DNA of 64,000 nt, taken from assembly GCA_914767715.1 (NCBI GenBank), contig OU612066.1, forward strand, positions 9,119,001 through 9,183,000. Reading direction: 5' to 3'. Source of the DNA: Membranipora membranacea. Its lineage: Eukaryota; Bryozoa; Gymnolaemata; Cheilostomatida; Membraniporidae. The first letter of the stretch is position 1. The number at the start of each line of letters is the position of its first letter. Below are positions 43,701 to 57,100 of the stretch, piece by piece. A model generated the notes under the pieces. That model saw only the letters and a program-made list of their open reading frames with translations, had not been told where the DNA came from and did no database searches. Both the position numbers and the translations under genes were made by a program.

Positions 43701-45180
43701 CATATCATTACCACATTAGTTTGAGCAAAACCCGCTCAAGATAGCAATCTTTATGATCACCCAGCTCATTGACAATCTGCCCTAATCTGGTATTATCTCA
43801 CAGTATTTGGTGTTATAATTCCACTTTCTCTCAACAGGGGTATGGGAACCTCAGACGGAACGTCTACTAAAATTCTGTCTTGAGATGTCTCAGTCTTGTT
43901 GTTGTTGTTTGGAGATGATTGGTGTGAAGATAATGATTGATTATGCCGTTTGGTGAATGTGTCACTATTTATTTAACATCATTGGCACTATTGCATCTAT
44001 AAGCATTTATGATTATTATTGCTCCTCATTTTGATCCGTGATCACCCAAAAGTCCAAAGCCACTGGTCATAAGGCTACTAGGGAGTTGGGCACTTTTTAA
44101 ATCCGAGTTTAGTTATCCACATATCAACTTCATCCATTTATTTACATATCAGGCCTTTACAGAAGACCCACTTAACATCTTCCTCTACCTAAGATACTAA
44201 AATGCGTCATAGTTAGTCTACTACCATCAGGCGTCTCATGCATTTCACATGAGGATAAATCTTATCTAAGTTTGGTGTGATGGTTGGCTTTGCTCTGATG
44301 TTGTTTGCTAACACTGTATCCAAACCTGATAAGCAACTATACAAAACGTTGTCGACATTTAGAACTTCTACCAACACTTGATATCAGCCTGATTACAAGG
44401 CTTAACTGGCAACATCAGAGAAGTTTGCCTTGATAATCTAACACTGAGTATGAACCAATGAAAGTGATATGAAATTAAATGCTCCCAGAGGTAGTTTAGC
44501 TAGGGTCTTCGGGAATAGGGTGGTATATTTTGTATGTAGAAGTTTCTTCAGTTTGTGTCTGTCAATTAGCACTCCACATACTCTCTCATCAGGGCTATTG
44601 TGATGACATAGTCCAGAATAGAAGAGAAAGGAGGTTTTGTTTATGTGTTGTCATAAATATTGTTCCTGGGGACTGTCAATCAATACATTGTTTGTTGACA
44701 CAGGTGACTCATGGGGACCCTCTAGGCAGCATCTGTGTCCTATATCATTATCATCTTCTAAATAAATATGCTCAAGCCTAATTAATTACTGCCAAAGCCA
44801 ACTAATTTATTATAATGAACTTATAAGTGGAAACTTTGCTCCTAATATTATTGTCATTGTGGCCGTGCAGATGATAAAAATTGAGTATCCAACGTTGATT
44901 GGAACCATATTTTGCTCGTGATTGAAGCATTATTTTATCGTGTGCTATTTTTGATGGCAACGGGCTGATGCAGTCTAAGGTCGATATGTTGTTGCTTGCT
45001 GTGTAAACATCAAAGTGACTTTTGATATTATTCAGGGACGTCAAGGCGCAAGGTAGGGCGGTTTTGATTTAATCAGGCTGTCTACTGTCTCGTGACTAGG
45101 GACTTTTGTTTGATACTCATGTCTGCTGCTCTTTATTTTTAGCACATTTTATGATACAGCGGAAGACTTGGCAGTGAACC
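40711..45180. other. Intergenic stretch between DDX42 and the USP gene
   Basis: No exon recognised in about 4.5 kb. It contains one inverted-repeat element (40992-41240) and a small stem at about 43082-43101 (AGCGGTTCCATCAACCGCT). The USP promoter and possible non-coding 5' exons should lie at the right end. Confidence 0.4.
40992..41240. repeat. MITE with about 50-bp terminal inverted repeats
   Basis: Left arm TTAGGATAAAAATGATTTTT with GATTCAGAGCCTGCACCATTG pairs with the right arm CAATGTTGCAGATTCTGAATC and AAAAATAATTTTTATCCTA (long arms given in pieces). About 150 bp of unrelated sequence lies between; no coding capacity. Confidence 0.7.
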
Positions 45181-48100
45181 ATGGATATAATGTCTGCCGG
45201 CAGTCAGCCGGAGTCGTACCCTCACGATACTCTGTATCACTGTATGAAAGAGTATAACCACGGACCTAACTCACGTATGAGTATCACATTCAATAGCAGT
45301 AAAGGATTAACCAACGCTCCAGGACAGAATAACTGCTTTCTCAATTCAGCAGTGCAGGTGATAAATAAATTACTTTGAGGAATTAAACCCTGGACTAAGC
45401 TTTTGATGTCCATATAGTGTCGCATAATCCAAATTAATCTTACCAAGACACATTTGGAGTTTTGTTGCAACATCTAGCTGGGTTAATATGGCCAATATAC
45501 AAGCATTACCATCCAATATAAGAAGTTTACCACAGCAACACTACCTCCGGAAATCTGGTCAACATAACCCTTTATTGTTATGATTGCCATGCGTTTGAGT
45601 GTAACGGACTGTTTATGTGTATCGGGCTGGTTGAATGCCTTACCGCTTGTTTTGGTTATGTGTTGCAACAACCAGGATTGACCCAAGTTTAGAGCTGATC
45701 CAAGTTCAGCACTGCTAGTTAGCCATTACTATGGTAACCATTAGACCTGGAAGGCTATCCTGACAAACCCAGTAATTTGCAATTGAGATGTCAGCTTAAA
45801 ATTATTCCGTCCCAAAAAATACTGAATATCAAGTGGATAAACAATAGTGTGCTGCCCAATATTAGACCAAACTGTAGAATTTTGAATTACATGCTTCCAT
45901 GTCTTCATCTTTCAGGTGTTGTGGCATCTGGATGCATTCAGACGAAGTTTCAGACAGCTTTCTGGTCACCACTGTATGGGGAATGCCTGTATTTTCTGTG
46001 CACTCAAGGTAAGGATGGGGGCTATCGGGTGGAGGCAAGAGTCTTGGGGACTCAGGCTAAGTGAAATCCTTCCTTCTACAGTCACCATATTGATTGTTGA
46101 TGTTACAAACTTTGTGTACCTCCAAGATTAGGCTGTGTTGGGAAAAGACACACTCTGGATAATCCCTATAAGTTTGTACTCATGAATAATGTACTTGATA
46201 AAACATGGTCCGAACTTTACCAGGGTCCAGGGATAATATTTTGGGTATTCTGTTCAATTTTCGGGGAGCTTCACTGGGATATTTGAAGTCGTAGCGTCTA
46301 CAAATGGATAAAGGATTTGACGTAACATCACTGTTGAGTTGAAATTAATTGCAGGATTAAGCTAAGCCTCCCACTATGAAGTCTTTTGTCACTTTCGTGC
46401 TGCAGTTTAATCAAGGTGCAAGAAACTATAAATTATCTACTACCAATCATGTCTGCTACCTTTGAAGGTGAACTATTGTATACTCTGAAATTGTCACAAA
46501 GCATCTCTAGGGATCAAAGCGGAGCCCATAATTATAATTCACTATCGATATTAATTGAGGTCGGAAGCTTTTCAAGTTCTTATTGCAGAGGACTAAACAC
46601 CATCACTCCTGAATTTAGGATTGGCAGATTAAACATTGAAGATTATGTAGGATGGTCCGACAGTAAAATTCTTAGGGTTCTAGTACAGGCGGCAAAAACT
46701 TGGGTCTAACTAATAGGTAAAAACTTAGATTTATAACGAAGATTAACGACAATAATCACTGTCACAGATACTTAAACTGATCCTGTGGCTTTGCCATCAG
46801 GATGTGTGCTCTCGTTAATCGAAATAAAAAGTAGCTCAGATCTTGGCAGTGATTCTCATGCTCCTGATTAGCTGCCCCTTTGCTGTATGTAAATCCACTA
46901 TGGATTCGCCGACTTATGCACCTGTCCTACTTTCATAACCTGGTCAGCTGAGGTGATATTGTACAAGCTGCTTTAGAGCTGACTTCAAAGTAAAAAGCCA
47001 CCCGTAAGTAGAGTAAAATAAACTGGTCTTGTTACACAAATCGATGACTTACTAGCGATGATCAAAGAACAATGCTTGCCTGCTAGAATATATTAAATTT
47101 CCCCCTCCTATTTTGACATGATACACAAATAGAAACATTGAGCCGGGGCTGCCATGTGTCATGAATGGATACTTCTGTTTAAAATTATATTCTGAAAATG
47201 TATTCATGAAAAAAGCGACCCCTTTGACAGGGGCAGGGATTAATTATAGGCAGACTCTCATGTTTTATTTGAACTAATTCAACAAAAGCCAAGCTAAATA
47301 AACCCCTTTGTATCAGATATCATATAAACGCTCAAGTTTCTACTCAGCTTAATATGTCTGAGCGGGAAATGTATAAAACCACTTGTCTCAAAGTTGTACT
47401 CATATATTATATCTATAGTCATGCTTTGCCCTCGATGATTCATCTTGCGTATTAAATGGATGCTAACATCGTGTCAGCTCGACCCCTGATCAGGTTAAGC
47501 ACGATACAGTCTGTTATCAGTGGTGCCCTTAAACTGTGCCAGGATAGCTTGTAGTAACATTTCATTATCAACCACTTTTCCAGGTGGCTGATGATGAATG
47601 CTGCTGCAAACTGTCCCAACACAGTTTAAGTGCATAAACTAGTGATACCCAGTTGAAATAAGCAGTCTCAGACCGTTGGCCTAAAGTTTCTATCTAGTTG
47701 ACACCCTTTTTATGGCACTGTGCTTATACACTGCTTTGGTTTATGTTACAGGTGATGTTCATACAGTTTCAGTACAGTGATAAACAGGTGCTCCCACCAG
47801 ACGCTCTCCGACAGGCTCTGTCAGAAACCTTTGAGAACCAGCAGAGATTTCAGATGGGACTAATGGATGATGCTGCTGAATGTTTTGTAAGTATATATGT
47901 CCTGTTAATGTCTCTCTAAACAAGGAGTCTCTATCTACTTGGTCTAGATAAGGAGCCAAATGTGATTGAGTTTTCTTGATTGGTTGGTTTTTTCCGGCAG
48001 CTAGGCCAACAGTTTAACACTGTTACTTGATTTTACCACTCTATATGGGATACTAGGCCTGGATACTGTTCAAACTCATGTGCCTTAGCTCATACAAATA

Positions 48101-51100
48101 CAGGGCTGTTTGTAACTCAGCATGCATGAGTATGAAAATATAATGCCCCCTTGTTGAGGAACTCAAAGTTGTATTACATTTTTCAAAACAGTGGTCAATT
48201 ATGGACTATCTGTCATACCTATCTAAGGAGTTACTGAATACCTTATAGGTTTAGCTTTAGAATTATAATACAATATGTGCTCATGCCCAATTTCTAAAGA
48301 CCCAAATCACTGAATAGCCTGGTGTTATGTGGTACAAAGCAGTCATTGAGACAGGGAGTCAAATTTATTCTTTCTCTATCCAACAACCAAAGCTTGTGTT
48401 TTGCCATAATACAAACCTGACTAGTCAAAAGCTGCTGTTGTGACGGAATTAGTTTAGTGCTAATTATTATTTCCCCATTTGACTGTCAAGAAAATGGATA
48501 AGGTATGGACCAAGCCTGACTCCCACCGCATTGAAGAGGTCTTCAATGAGCATTCCTATGCGTTCATGAAACAGAAAAAATTAGCTTATTAGACTATGAA
48601 TTGCTGCTAATAACGTTATCTAAATCCATTTGTTGGCCAGATTGTCAAGCCTCATTACCTAGGTTACATACTCGCCTCATGTAAACCGGGGTACTCATAG
48701 ATCAAGCTGCCAGAAACTATTGTATTCTGTATGGAAATTTTGATCGATAGCTATGGTAATTTTTCATTGCTGTCTGTCTGAAACAAAGCTTTAACATGTT
48801 TTTTGCCTGATGGAAGTTTTTTTCCTGGATACCTTTATTTTTTTATAACAACTGGTAACCCTGGATACATGCTATAAGTAGGATAATATCCCATCATTGC
48901 TCAATCGGTGTTATGATCAATTTATGAACCAGGATGGCTTCTTGTCTTTCAAGTAGTAGAGATCTTTCACAATATTACATGGTCCCAAACACATCCCCTC
49001 CAACCTCACATTAAACCTGCAGAATTATGAACAAATTACAGTTAATCAGGAGCTTGGAGCACTTAAAACCAAATGTTACCTCAGAGATTGCAATCAGCCG
49101 ATAAGGCCGAAGCCCTTGAGATGAGAGCGTTGCTGTGATTTCGACTATTTTTCGTCTGACTGCTTGACTCATAATCATTTTTCTTTGCAGGAGAATATAC
49201 TGACCAGAATGCACTCACATATAGCCGGCAGTGAGAATGAGGATACATGCTCCGCCCCTCATTGTATACCCCACCAGAAATTCTCAATGAAAGTCTCAGA
49301 ACAGGTCAGTAGCCTAACGCTATGAATTGTTCAAGGTGTTGGGTGGACTTGGGTTGTCCCTGTCAATAATCGCGAACTTAGTAATTTATGTAACTAAGAG
49401 TGATAGTGATTCAAGTTCCGCTGTTTGAGTGAAGTCAGCCTATAATCAACAGCGGGGTTAGGACTTCTCTAGTACTCGATGACAAACACATAGATGTATG
49501 AATCCTATGAAACTGATAGTTGTGTCTGACTCATGTAAGATACCGATTAAGGACTGTAATTTACACACTGCTCTTTACTAACTGTAACTGAGCGCTCGTG
49601 TCTGAAGTTAGGTCCAAGAGTTATCACAGTGAACCATCTATCCATAGACGTTGTGTCATTAGTCAGCGTTACCATGTCAGCGTAACATTTGAGCATAATT
49701 GGCTTTGACAGAGCCACAATTAGAGCTGAATCAACGGAAGTTGTCATCCTCGTTGTAATTAACTTGAAGCTATCTAATGTGACAGTACTCAGGTAAAACG
49801 GGATTACAAAGTGCTGTAATTGCTAGTTGTTAAATAAACTAGCTTTCAGTCATTGGCATAATGTTATTTTATTTGATTGTTTGATTTGGAAATGAGATGC
49901 TATCAAGGTAAATAGACGGTGGCTCGGCGGTGACAGAGCTACGTCGCAGGTAGCCATAGAGCTAGATGTCATCGGGATGGGAGTACAAGCCCAACAAGGG
50001 CCGTTAAGTGCCCCTGAAGTGGCAAACAAGCCAAGTGAGCGTCAGATCCATAAATACGCCACTTCAAATTATCCAATTGTTACCTCTAGCTTCCATTTCG
50101 TCAATAATGAAAGCAGTAGCTGTACACGACATCACAGAGTAGGGATATACCCTTACTCTGTGACAACATCTAGACCGGCAACACCTCTAGGATGTCCTGG
50201 CAAGTGATGAACCCCTATAACATGTCTCTCCTTCTTTTATGATTTTAGGTTGTCTGTGGAAGCTGTGGTGCTAAATCGGAACCATTTAAATTTAACGAGA
50301 TGGTTTTCTATGTCAGTACAGGAGCACTTGTGTAAGTATACTCTAATAACTGACTCTTCTTGCTCAATTAACAAACGCCATGAACACAATCCTAAGTTTA
50401 CTAGAGCAGTTGTTAGTGCTGTCACGAATACTGTATTTACCTTCTCTTAATTTGCACTGGATGTTGGATTTTCTCTGCTTTTGAAACTGTAAACCAATCA
50501 AATTACTTAATTATTTGCCTAAATGTTCATTGATTTTAATCTAAGTTACACTGAATTGGTCCTTTTGCCATTTAGTATCTTTGCTTATGCTGCACGGATA
50601 CCCAGTCTGCGTGGGGCTCCTGATTGTTAACTCTCCATAAGTGCAATGTTTGCCAATCAAATACAGGTCCCTTTTGAACTTGGCAGAGAACCGAAGATAC
50701 TAAATACAAAGTCATTGATAAAACACTAGTAATCTATCAATATTGGTTATCTCTATCAGCTTGTAAGGGATCTCTGTGAAGTAGTACAGGGCCTGGGTTG
50801 AAGTTTTATTGTCCCATTCACACAACAAGTCTGAAAACTGGGTGTCAATGTTTACCAACTTCTACTTGTTGGTATGATTTCATTTGGACATGATATACAA
50901 GTTGTAGCCTATTTAAAATTTTGGAATCAATAAAACATCGTTAGACAAGAAACTTCTGAAACGGAATGATTATCCCAGCCTGTCTTGACGAGACAGGTGA
51001 GTGATTATGAGGCCAGCTTTTAGCGCCCATTGGTGAATAACTTTGTAAAACATGCCTGAAACTGGAATATTCATTCACAAACCTACCTGGATAATGGAAC

Positions 51101-54100
51101 ATCACAGCATTCCACTTAAATTTACAACTTGCCAGTCAAAGCAGGTCAAAGTAATTAAACAAAACATGGAATGTCACCAACAGTAACATGTTTACTAGCT
51201 GAGCTGTGAAGAGACTTTCCAGGTGACAGTTACCATCCGGTTACATGTGATGTTAACTGTATAGTATTAAGACTGTGTCTCAATCGCTGTCAGTCAGTTT
51301 GACACCGACCTGCAGGTGGTTGTGAGCTCGTGACAAGCTTATCAATCACGCTTCATCAAAATAATCAAACTGATAAACCGGTCTCTGATGTGATTTATAT
51401 TAACAGATTCAACCCAATCATCTGCGGCATCAAAAGTTCTCTGAGAGATAAGAGTGCTACTCTGGTGCAACTTCTCTGAGCCTATGTTGAATCATTTAAT
51501 AACTGTTTCGAAGCATTGTGACTGCTTCTTGTTAGGGCCATTTACATTAAAATCATATTCAGCTCACTTGAGCAGTACGCTCAAAATAGAGCTTAGAACT
51601 GAGGAGGAGAATGAGGTCTCATCAATCAGCGGGCCTAAAAAGAGAAGAAAACTCAGACGACCTGTTGATTTCTTTTGTTATTATGGTAATTAGCACTAAT
51701 GGTGCTCAGTCAATGTGCTAATGAGCTATTAAACTTTGGTCTATTCATTTTTGAGCGGGCCAAGACCCACAACCCATCCCAAAACAACTGAATGCTGCAA
51801 CTGCAACATTTAGAATAGCGTTTGTTTGTCTTACAAAGATATAAAAAAGCGTAGTCCTGGATTGTGTGAATTCACATTGCTCACTGAAGCAGCTCAATCT
51901 TTTATGCAACCCTTGAAATGTTTTCATGTGTAGTTTATTGTATTCATCCATTGATAACCACTCAGTTTTTGTTCTTGAAATCAAAAGCTATTTGATCTGG
52001 CAAGCATTGCGCTTTTTGATATAATTTATTTTTGATGTTTTCGATGGGAAACTGACAATGCCTAATATAAACATACAGAGTGTTTATATTCTCATCAATA
52101 CTTACAGTGATAATATAGGGTACACACACACAGTCCCTAAAGCGGACAGTAAAAAAACTGTGACTGGAAGCTGATGGTAGTCACGCCATAGCGTGGAAAT
52201 CATGTGCCTCAATATGAGATCATTGTTTATTTTCAGCACTGAATACAAGACCCAAAGTAAGGAATCTGAGGCTTACGGCAGAGCGGTATCCTCGTTCTCT
52301 GACCTGCTCAGAAGTACAGTAACTAAAGGAGATGTGAGGTCATGTCCTGTAAGTAGATCAGAGATATCAACAAGTTTGGGTTAGGGGGGGGGGGGGCGCT
52401 ACCAGCTGTCAATTTACTCATTGTAAAAAAGTATCTGTCCACTAACTGTTGGGACACAATATGACAGGTATCAGCCACCTGTATGTATATGTCATTCCTG
52501 TATCTTCTGCAGCTGCAAGTTTTGGGTCCAATCATTAGGCCTAGCTGATTTATCTGACAATCGAGGTCTGATTGGAGGTCTGTTTACAAACTTCTGTCAG
52601 GGGAAACTACTGAAGCCTCTATGTATAATTCAATATTGTGGTGCCTTTCTGATGAAACTGATTATTTATTCAACACACTGGCATATTAATTGACTCTTTT
52701 TTCAGTGCCATGTATGTAAATATGATACTGATTTTAATCTTGCTTGTATAATTTAGAAATTACAAATAGACACGCTTCATGATATTGGCAATCGGCTTCG
52801 TTGTGAAAATCATATTACTAAGATATAAGTGGAGAATAGCTCATGATTCAATCACCTACATGCATGTATCAGGATTCTTTCATATCACCACACCTCTTTA
52901 ACAGGCTAATTGACATATTTCCCTTTCATGTTTTCAGGAAAATTGTGGCGAGTTCGGTGAAAAGAGAAGAGATCTCACTAATTTTCCTGATGTCGGTGAG
53001 TAAATTAAGAGTTGATTGTTGACCTGAAGGTATTTATTATGTAACTTAATCGACCATTAATGATCGGAGGAGACAATCAGAGCTGAAACTTGATAGTTGA
53101 TATACTTACAATGTATTCGAAGTTGATCAACTTGAAAATTTCTGTCCCACAAGCTTCAGTGATGGTAAATTTTACCGGGTTCAAGGGTTAACGTTTTCAG
53201 GAACAAACAACATTGCACAAGAAAGTCCTGGCTCTGAAACACATCGATGTGTGCCATAAGTTTTGTAGCATTTGGCCAGTTACCAAACAATAGCTTGAAC
53301 ATTACAGTTCATGAAACTAGAATAAAAGGGGGTACATAGCTTTCAACGGACCATTGACTCCGATAAGGGTATATAGGATCATTGCGCTTCTGGCAAGATG
53401 AAAACCCACAGAGCATTTGAAGAGATAATCAGGGATTTCTGCTACTTGATCCTCCTTGTCACCTATTAATCTTCACATGATAAGAAAAACTGCTGATTTT
53501 GTGGCTTTTTGCCAAGAACCAGATCCATGTAATTCGCGCCACCAGAGTAATTTCCCTAGGAGGGTGTTGTGGTTTGCCGACTGCTTCATCGTGAGATCTG
53601 ATACTCTCCAAATAATCCTTAAAGGATTAGAGCGCCATGTGAATTAGACTTCCTCTAAGAAGAATTAAGTATGTTTGTATGAAAAGTAGAAACTGATATG
53701 TTTATGTCACTTGCAGTTTAATTGGATAATTGGATGTAATTGGTGACCTGCTGTTTTTTATGAGCCACTTCACCCTCTGCTTATGTTACATGCGATAAAC
53801 TGGCTACAGGTAGCTCAACAAACAGCGGTCATTGTTAGTAAAGTATGATATTCCCTTTACTCGAAGAACATGATTTTTACTGACTCTGTGATGAATTGCT
53901 CTGCCAGTTGTCTCATGTAGCTGGTCTGCTTCTAATACCTGATGTGTTTCTATTTTAGTGAGCGTTGGGTTAGTCTGGGAGAGTGCTAAGTCAGGCGTAC
54001 AACATATCAGAGATGTCGTCAACTACTGTATCGGTACAACACTCGATCTCACTGAGGTAAGAATCTACCAGCCACTCAGATACCTCTGGACACCACTTCT

Positions 54101-57100
54101 TGCTCCTCAGTCAAACCGTCTCAGAATAGTCCTGTTGGCTAACTCTGATCTCGCCAATTATGTTCTGGGTGTTTCCTTATTTTAGTCTTGAGTTGGGAGT
54201 TGTTAATACATGGGCTAAACTTTTGATAATCCATGTTGAGAAACCAATTGACTATGACACTGCCATGCTTACATTGGCAGAGATCGCTCAGGTCTGAAAA
54301 TTTAGATCAATGAGCTATGACCAGCAAGGATGATATTGAGTGCTCATCCTCCAAAGCTAAGCTAACCCAGCCACTGTAAGGGATTTGGCCCCACTCCAAA
54401 AAAGACCTGCGCTTCCACTTTTTTTCTCTGAATGATGCCATAAAATATATATATCTCATAATCACCCTTTTTGGCACTCAGCCTTTTAATCATACAGGCT
54501 ATATGACTTCCCTTCCAATATCTGTTCAGTCACAAAGAACTGATTTATTCATCGACTCTTCATAACCTGCTCAATGGAGTGTTATGTAAAACTCATGTTT
54601 TGTCCTGATTATTGATTATAACATTGTGTGAAATGTTTTAGTTGGGGTCTATTTTACTGATGGCACTTTATTTACCCTCACCAGAATAGACTAGTATAGA
54701 ATGTGTATTGAACAGATTTTTATTAGCTAACAATAATGACTTTTGTGTCCGAATCTGAAGTCCTATAATCCCTAGAATCAATATTACATGGCTGCACGCT
54801 ATCACCTCACCCATCGATCATTCTACGGATCAAGCCTAAATCATGTGGATATGCTTATATCAGCCTAGAGTGTAAAAGCTGTGATTGAGCCATATGGTCG
54901 CCAGATTTCCTCTCGCCCCTGAATAAAACTCACGATGCTATAGTTGTGATTAAGCAGACAGCGTATCCCTTTTCTATTCTCTCCTATGAGTGGTCTACTC
55001 TTAGATTTTGTTTGCCAAATGTCAACACCTGATCCTAATTATGTAACACTTGAGAGTATAATATTATCACCCCTCAATCCCCAAGTACATCAGCTGCCAA
55101 CTTATTTTGGGCCTCTTGATTATGCATGTCTCTCAATATTATCCTTTACTGCTATCGTATACATATATTGTAGTATCTGACATGTTGTTTTTAGCTTATG
55201 TATTACTGCACATATGGTTCCACCTATGACAAATTTAGTCTGATATTTTTCTTGTAGATGTTTCACTCAACTCCAGGCAGCAGTGCGGGTGGGCACGGTA
55301 AGCCCGCTCCCCAACTCCTCCAGCTAGTCGGAGTTGTGTGCTACTACGGCAAACATTATTCAACATTTTTCTACCACTCAAAAGTGCAAGAATGGATCTA
55401 CTTTGACGATGCATCCGTAAAACAGGTTTGTTATTTTCACAACGAGCTGATCGCGCCATCCCTATGGCTGATGATAGATTTGCTACCTGTTGTCAATAAT
55501 TATCGAGCCATACCTGTCTAGCATTATACAGCTTACCATAACACCATAACGGAACAGAAATATCGGCTTGAACCCGTCTGCAGGTTACTGATCCGACATT
55601 TTATCCTGCGAATTAAGTGGCTTTTTTCAATGCATGTTCACAGCGGGAGTTGAGCAATTCTCACCCATTCTCACCTAGTAATTATAAGAACTGATGGTAC
55701 AATGTCTTATATTAGCCGATACTTGTAAGTCCTCACCAATAAAATCTGTTCACCTGACGCTCTGCTTGAGGCAAACCCTTCAGTGGTGTTCTTGTGATCT
55801 CAACAGCCCTCCAGCCATTGTACTAATAACATAGACATAAGCAAAGATGTAACCATAGCGGTATTACATTGAACCCATCAAGATAAAAAGGATTTGAGTC
55901 ATAAAAAGAGTATAACACCGATAATTGAAGATGAATCTCTGCCTTTTACATATAATGGAAATAAATTTGGTCTGAATTTTCTCATGGTCCTCAGCGCTGA
56001 GTCCTATTCAGAACCAATTAAATTAAAACTCTTTCACTTTCATGATGAGTTTCTAAATCCAATTCTCACTCTATTATTACTTATGAGCACGATTATATAT
56101 TCTCACAGAGCTTGATGACACACTCTTTTATTATGTGACACTCTATTTTTGCTCTCTTGTATGATTTTAGATTGGGCCTAGCTGGTCTAAGGTGTGTGAG
56201 AAGCTGTGTAAGGGGCGTCACCAGCCCCTCCTACTTCTCTACATGAATCCTAACACTGAGGCTGTAGACACTAGTCAAGCTCCTAAATTCAGCACTATGG
56301 CTCCTGGTTATGAGTGGAAAAAAGAAGGTATATATTTTATGACTGATTTTATTGGCAGTAGTGACGACCTGATGTCATTTTGATTGAAGTCCCATCCCAG
56401 TCCTTGCCTGCACCTGGATGGGACTGAGAAGGATTAGGACGGCTTCGTTTGAAAGCAAATTGTATAACAACGCAGATTTTGTTTATTATTGTTACATAAA
56501 TAGTACAAGAGAAATAAAATGTTAATTGAAAGAAAAGTGGTGTTGCTATTGTCAAGATGGAGTAATCCTTTGGACAAACATCTCAGCATAGAATGTTTTC
56601 TTTACAGTTTTAGATCCCGGTGATGCAATGACCTCTAAATCAGATCTCAACCCTGGACAATCCTATACACAGCCCATGATGCCGGGCTACCCACCAATCT
56701 CCGAAAATACTGACAAAAGGTTTGCACGATCTCAGTCTTTCAAAATGTCACGGAATGTTTACACTGCTTTTTAAACGCTTTTTGATGCGTACTAGATTTG
56801 ATGTTGCAACACTACATAACACTACCTTCATATGTGAATCAGCCCAGGTAATCAGCATATACTTTGCTGCCAACATTGTAAGTTTGAGCATTATATCAGG
56901 CTTAAGTTTATTTACTATGGAAACAAATTACCAATGATAATTGAAGAAAGCCTGAAGTTGCTAATAGTTACACAGGTGATAGCTTGTTCTCCTAGCTAAC
57001 CTTTACTGCCAAGAAATCAAAAGTGCTTTTTATCGCTGCCCTTAACTTAGCGAGCTCCCGAGAGAGATTGGATATTGCAAGTCTGAGTCTGGAAACAGAT

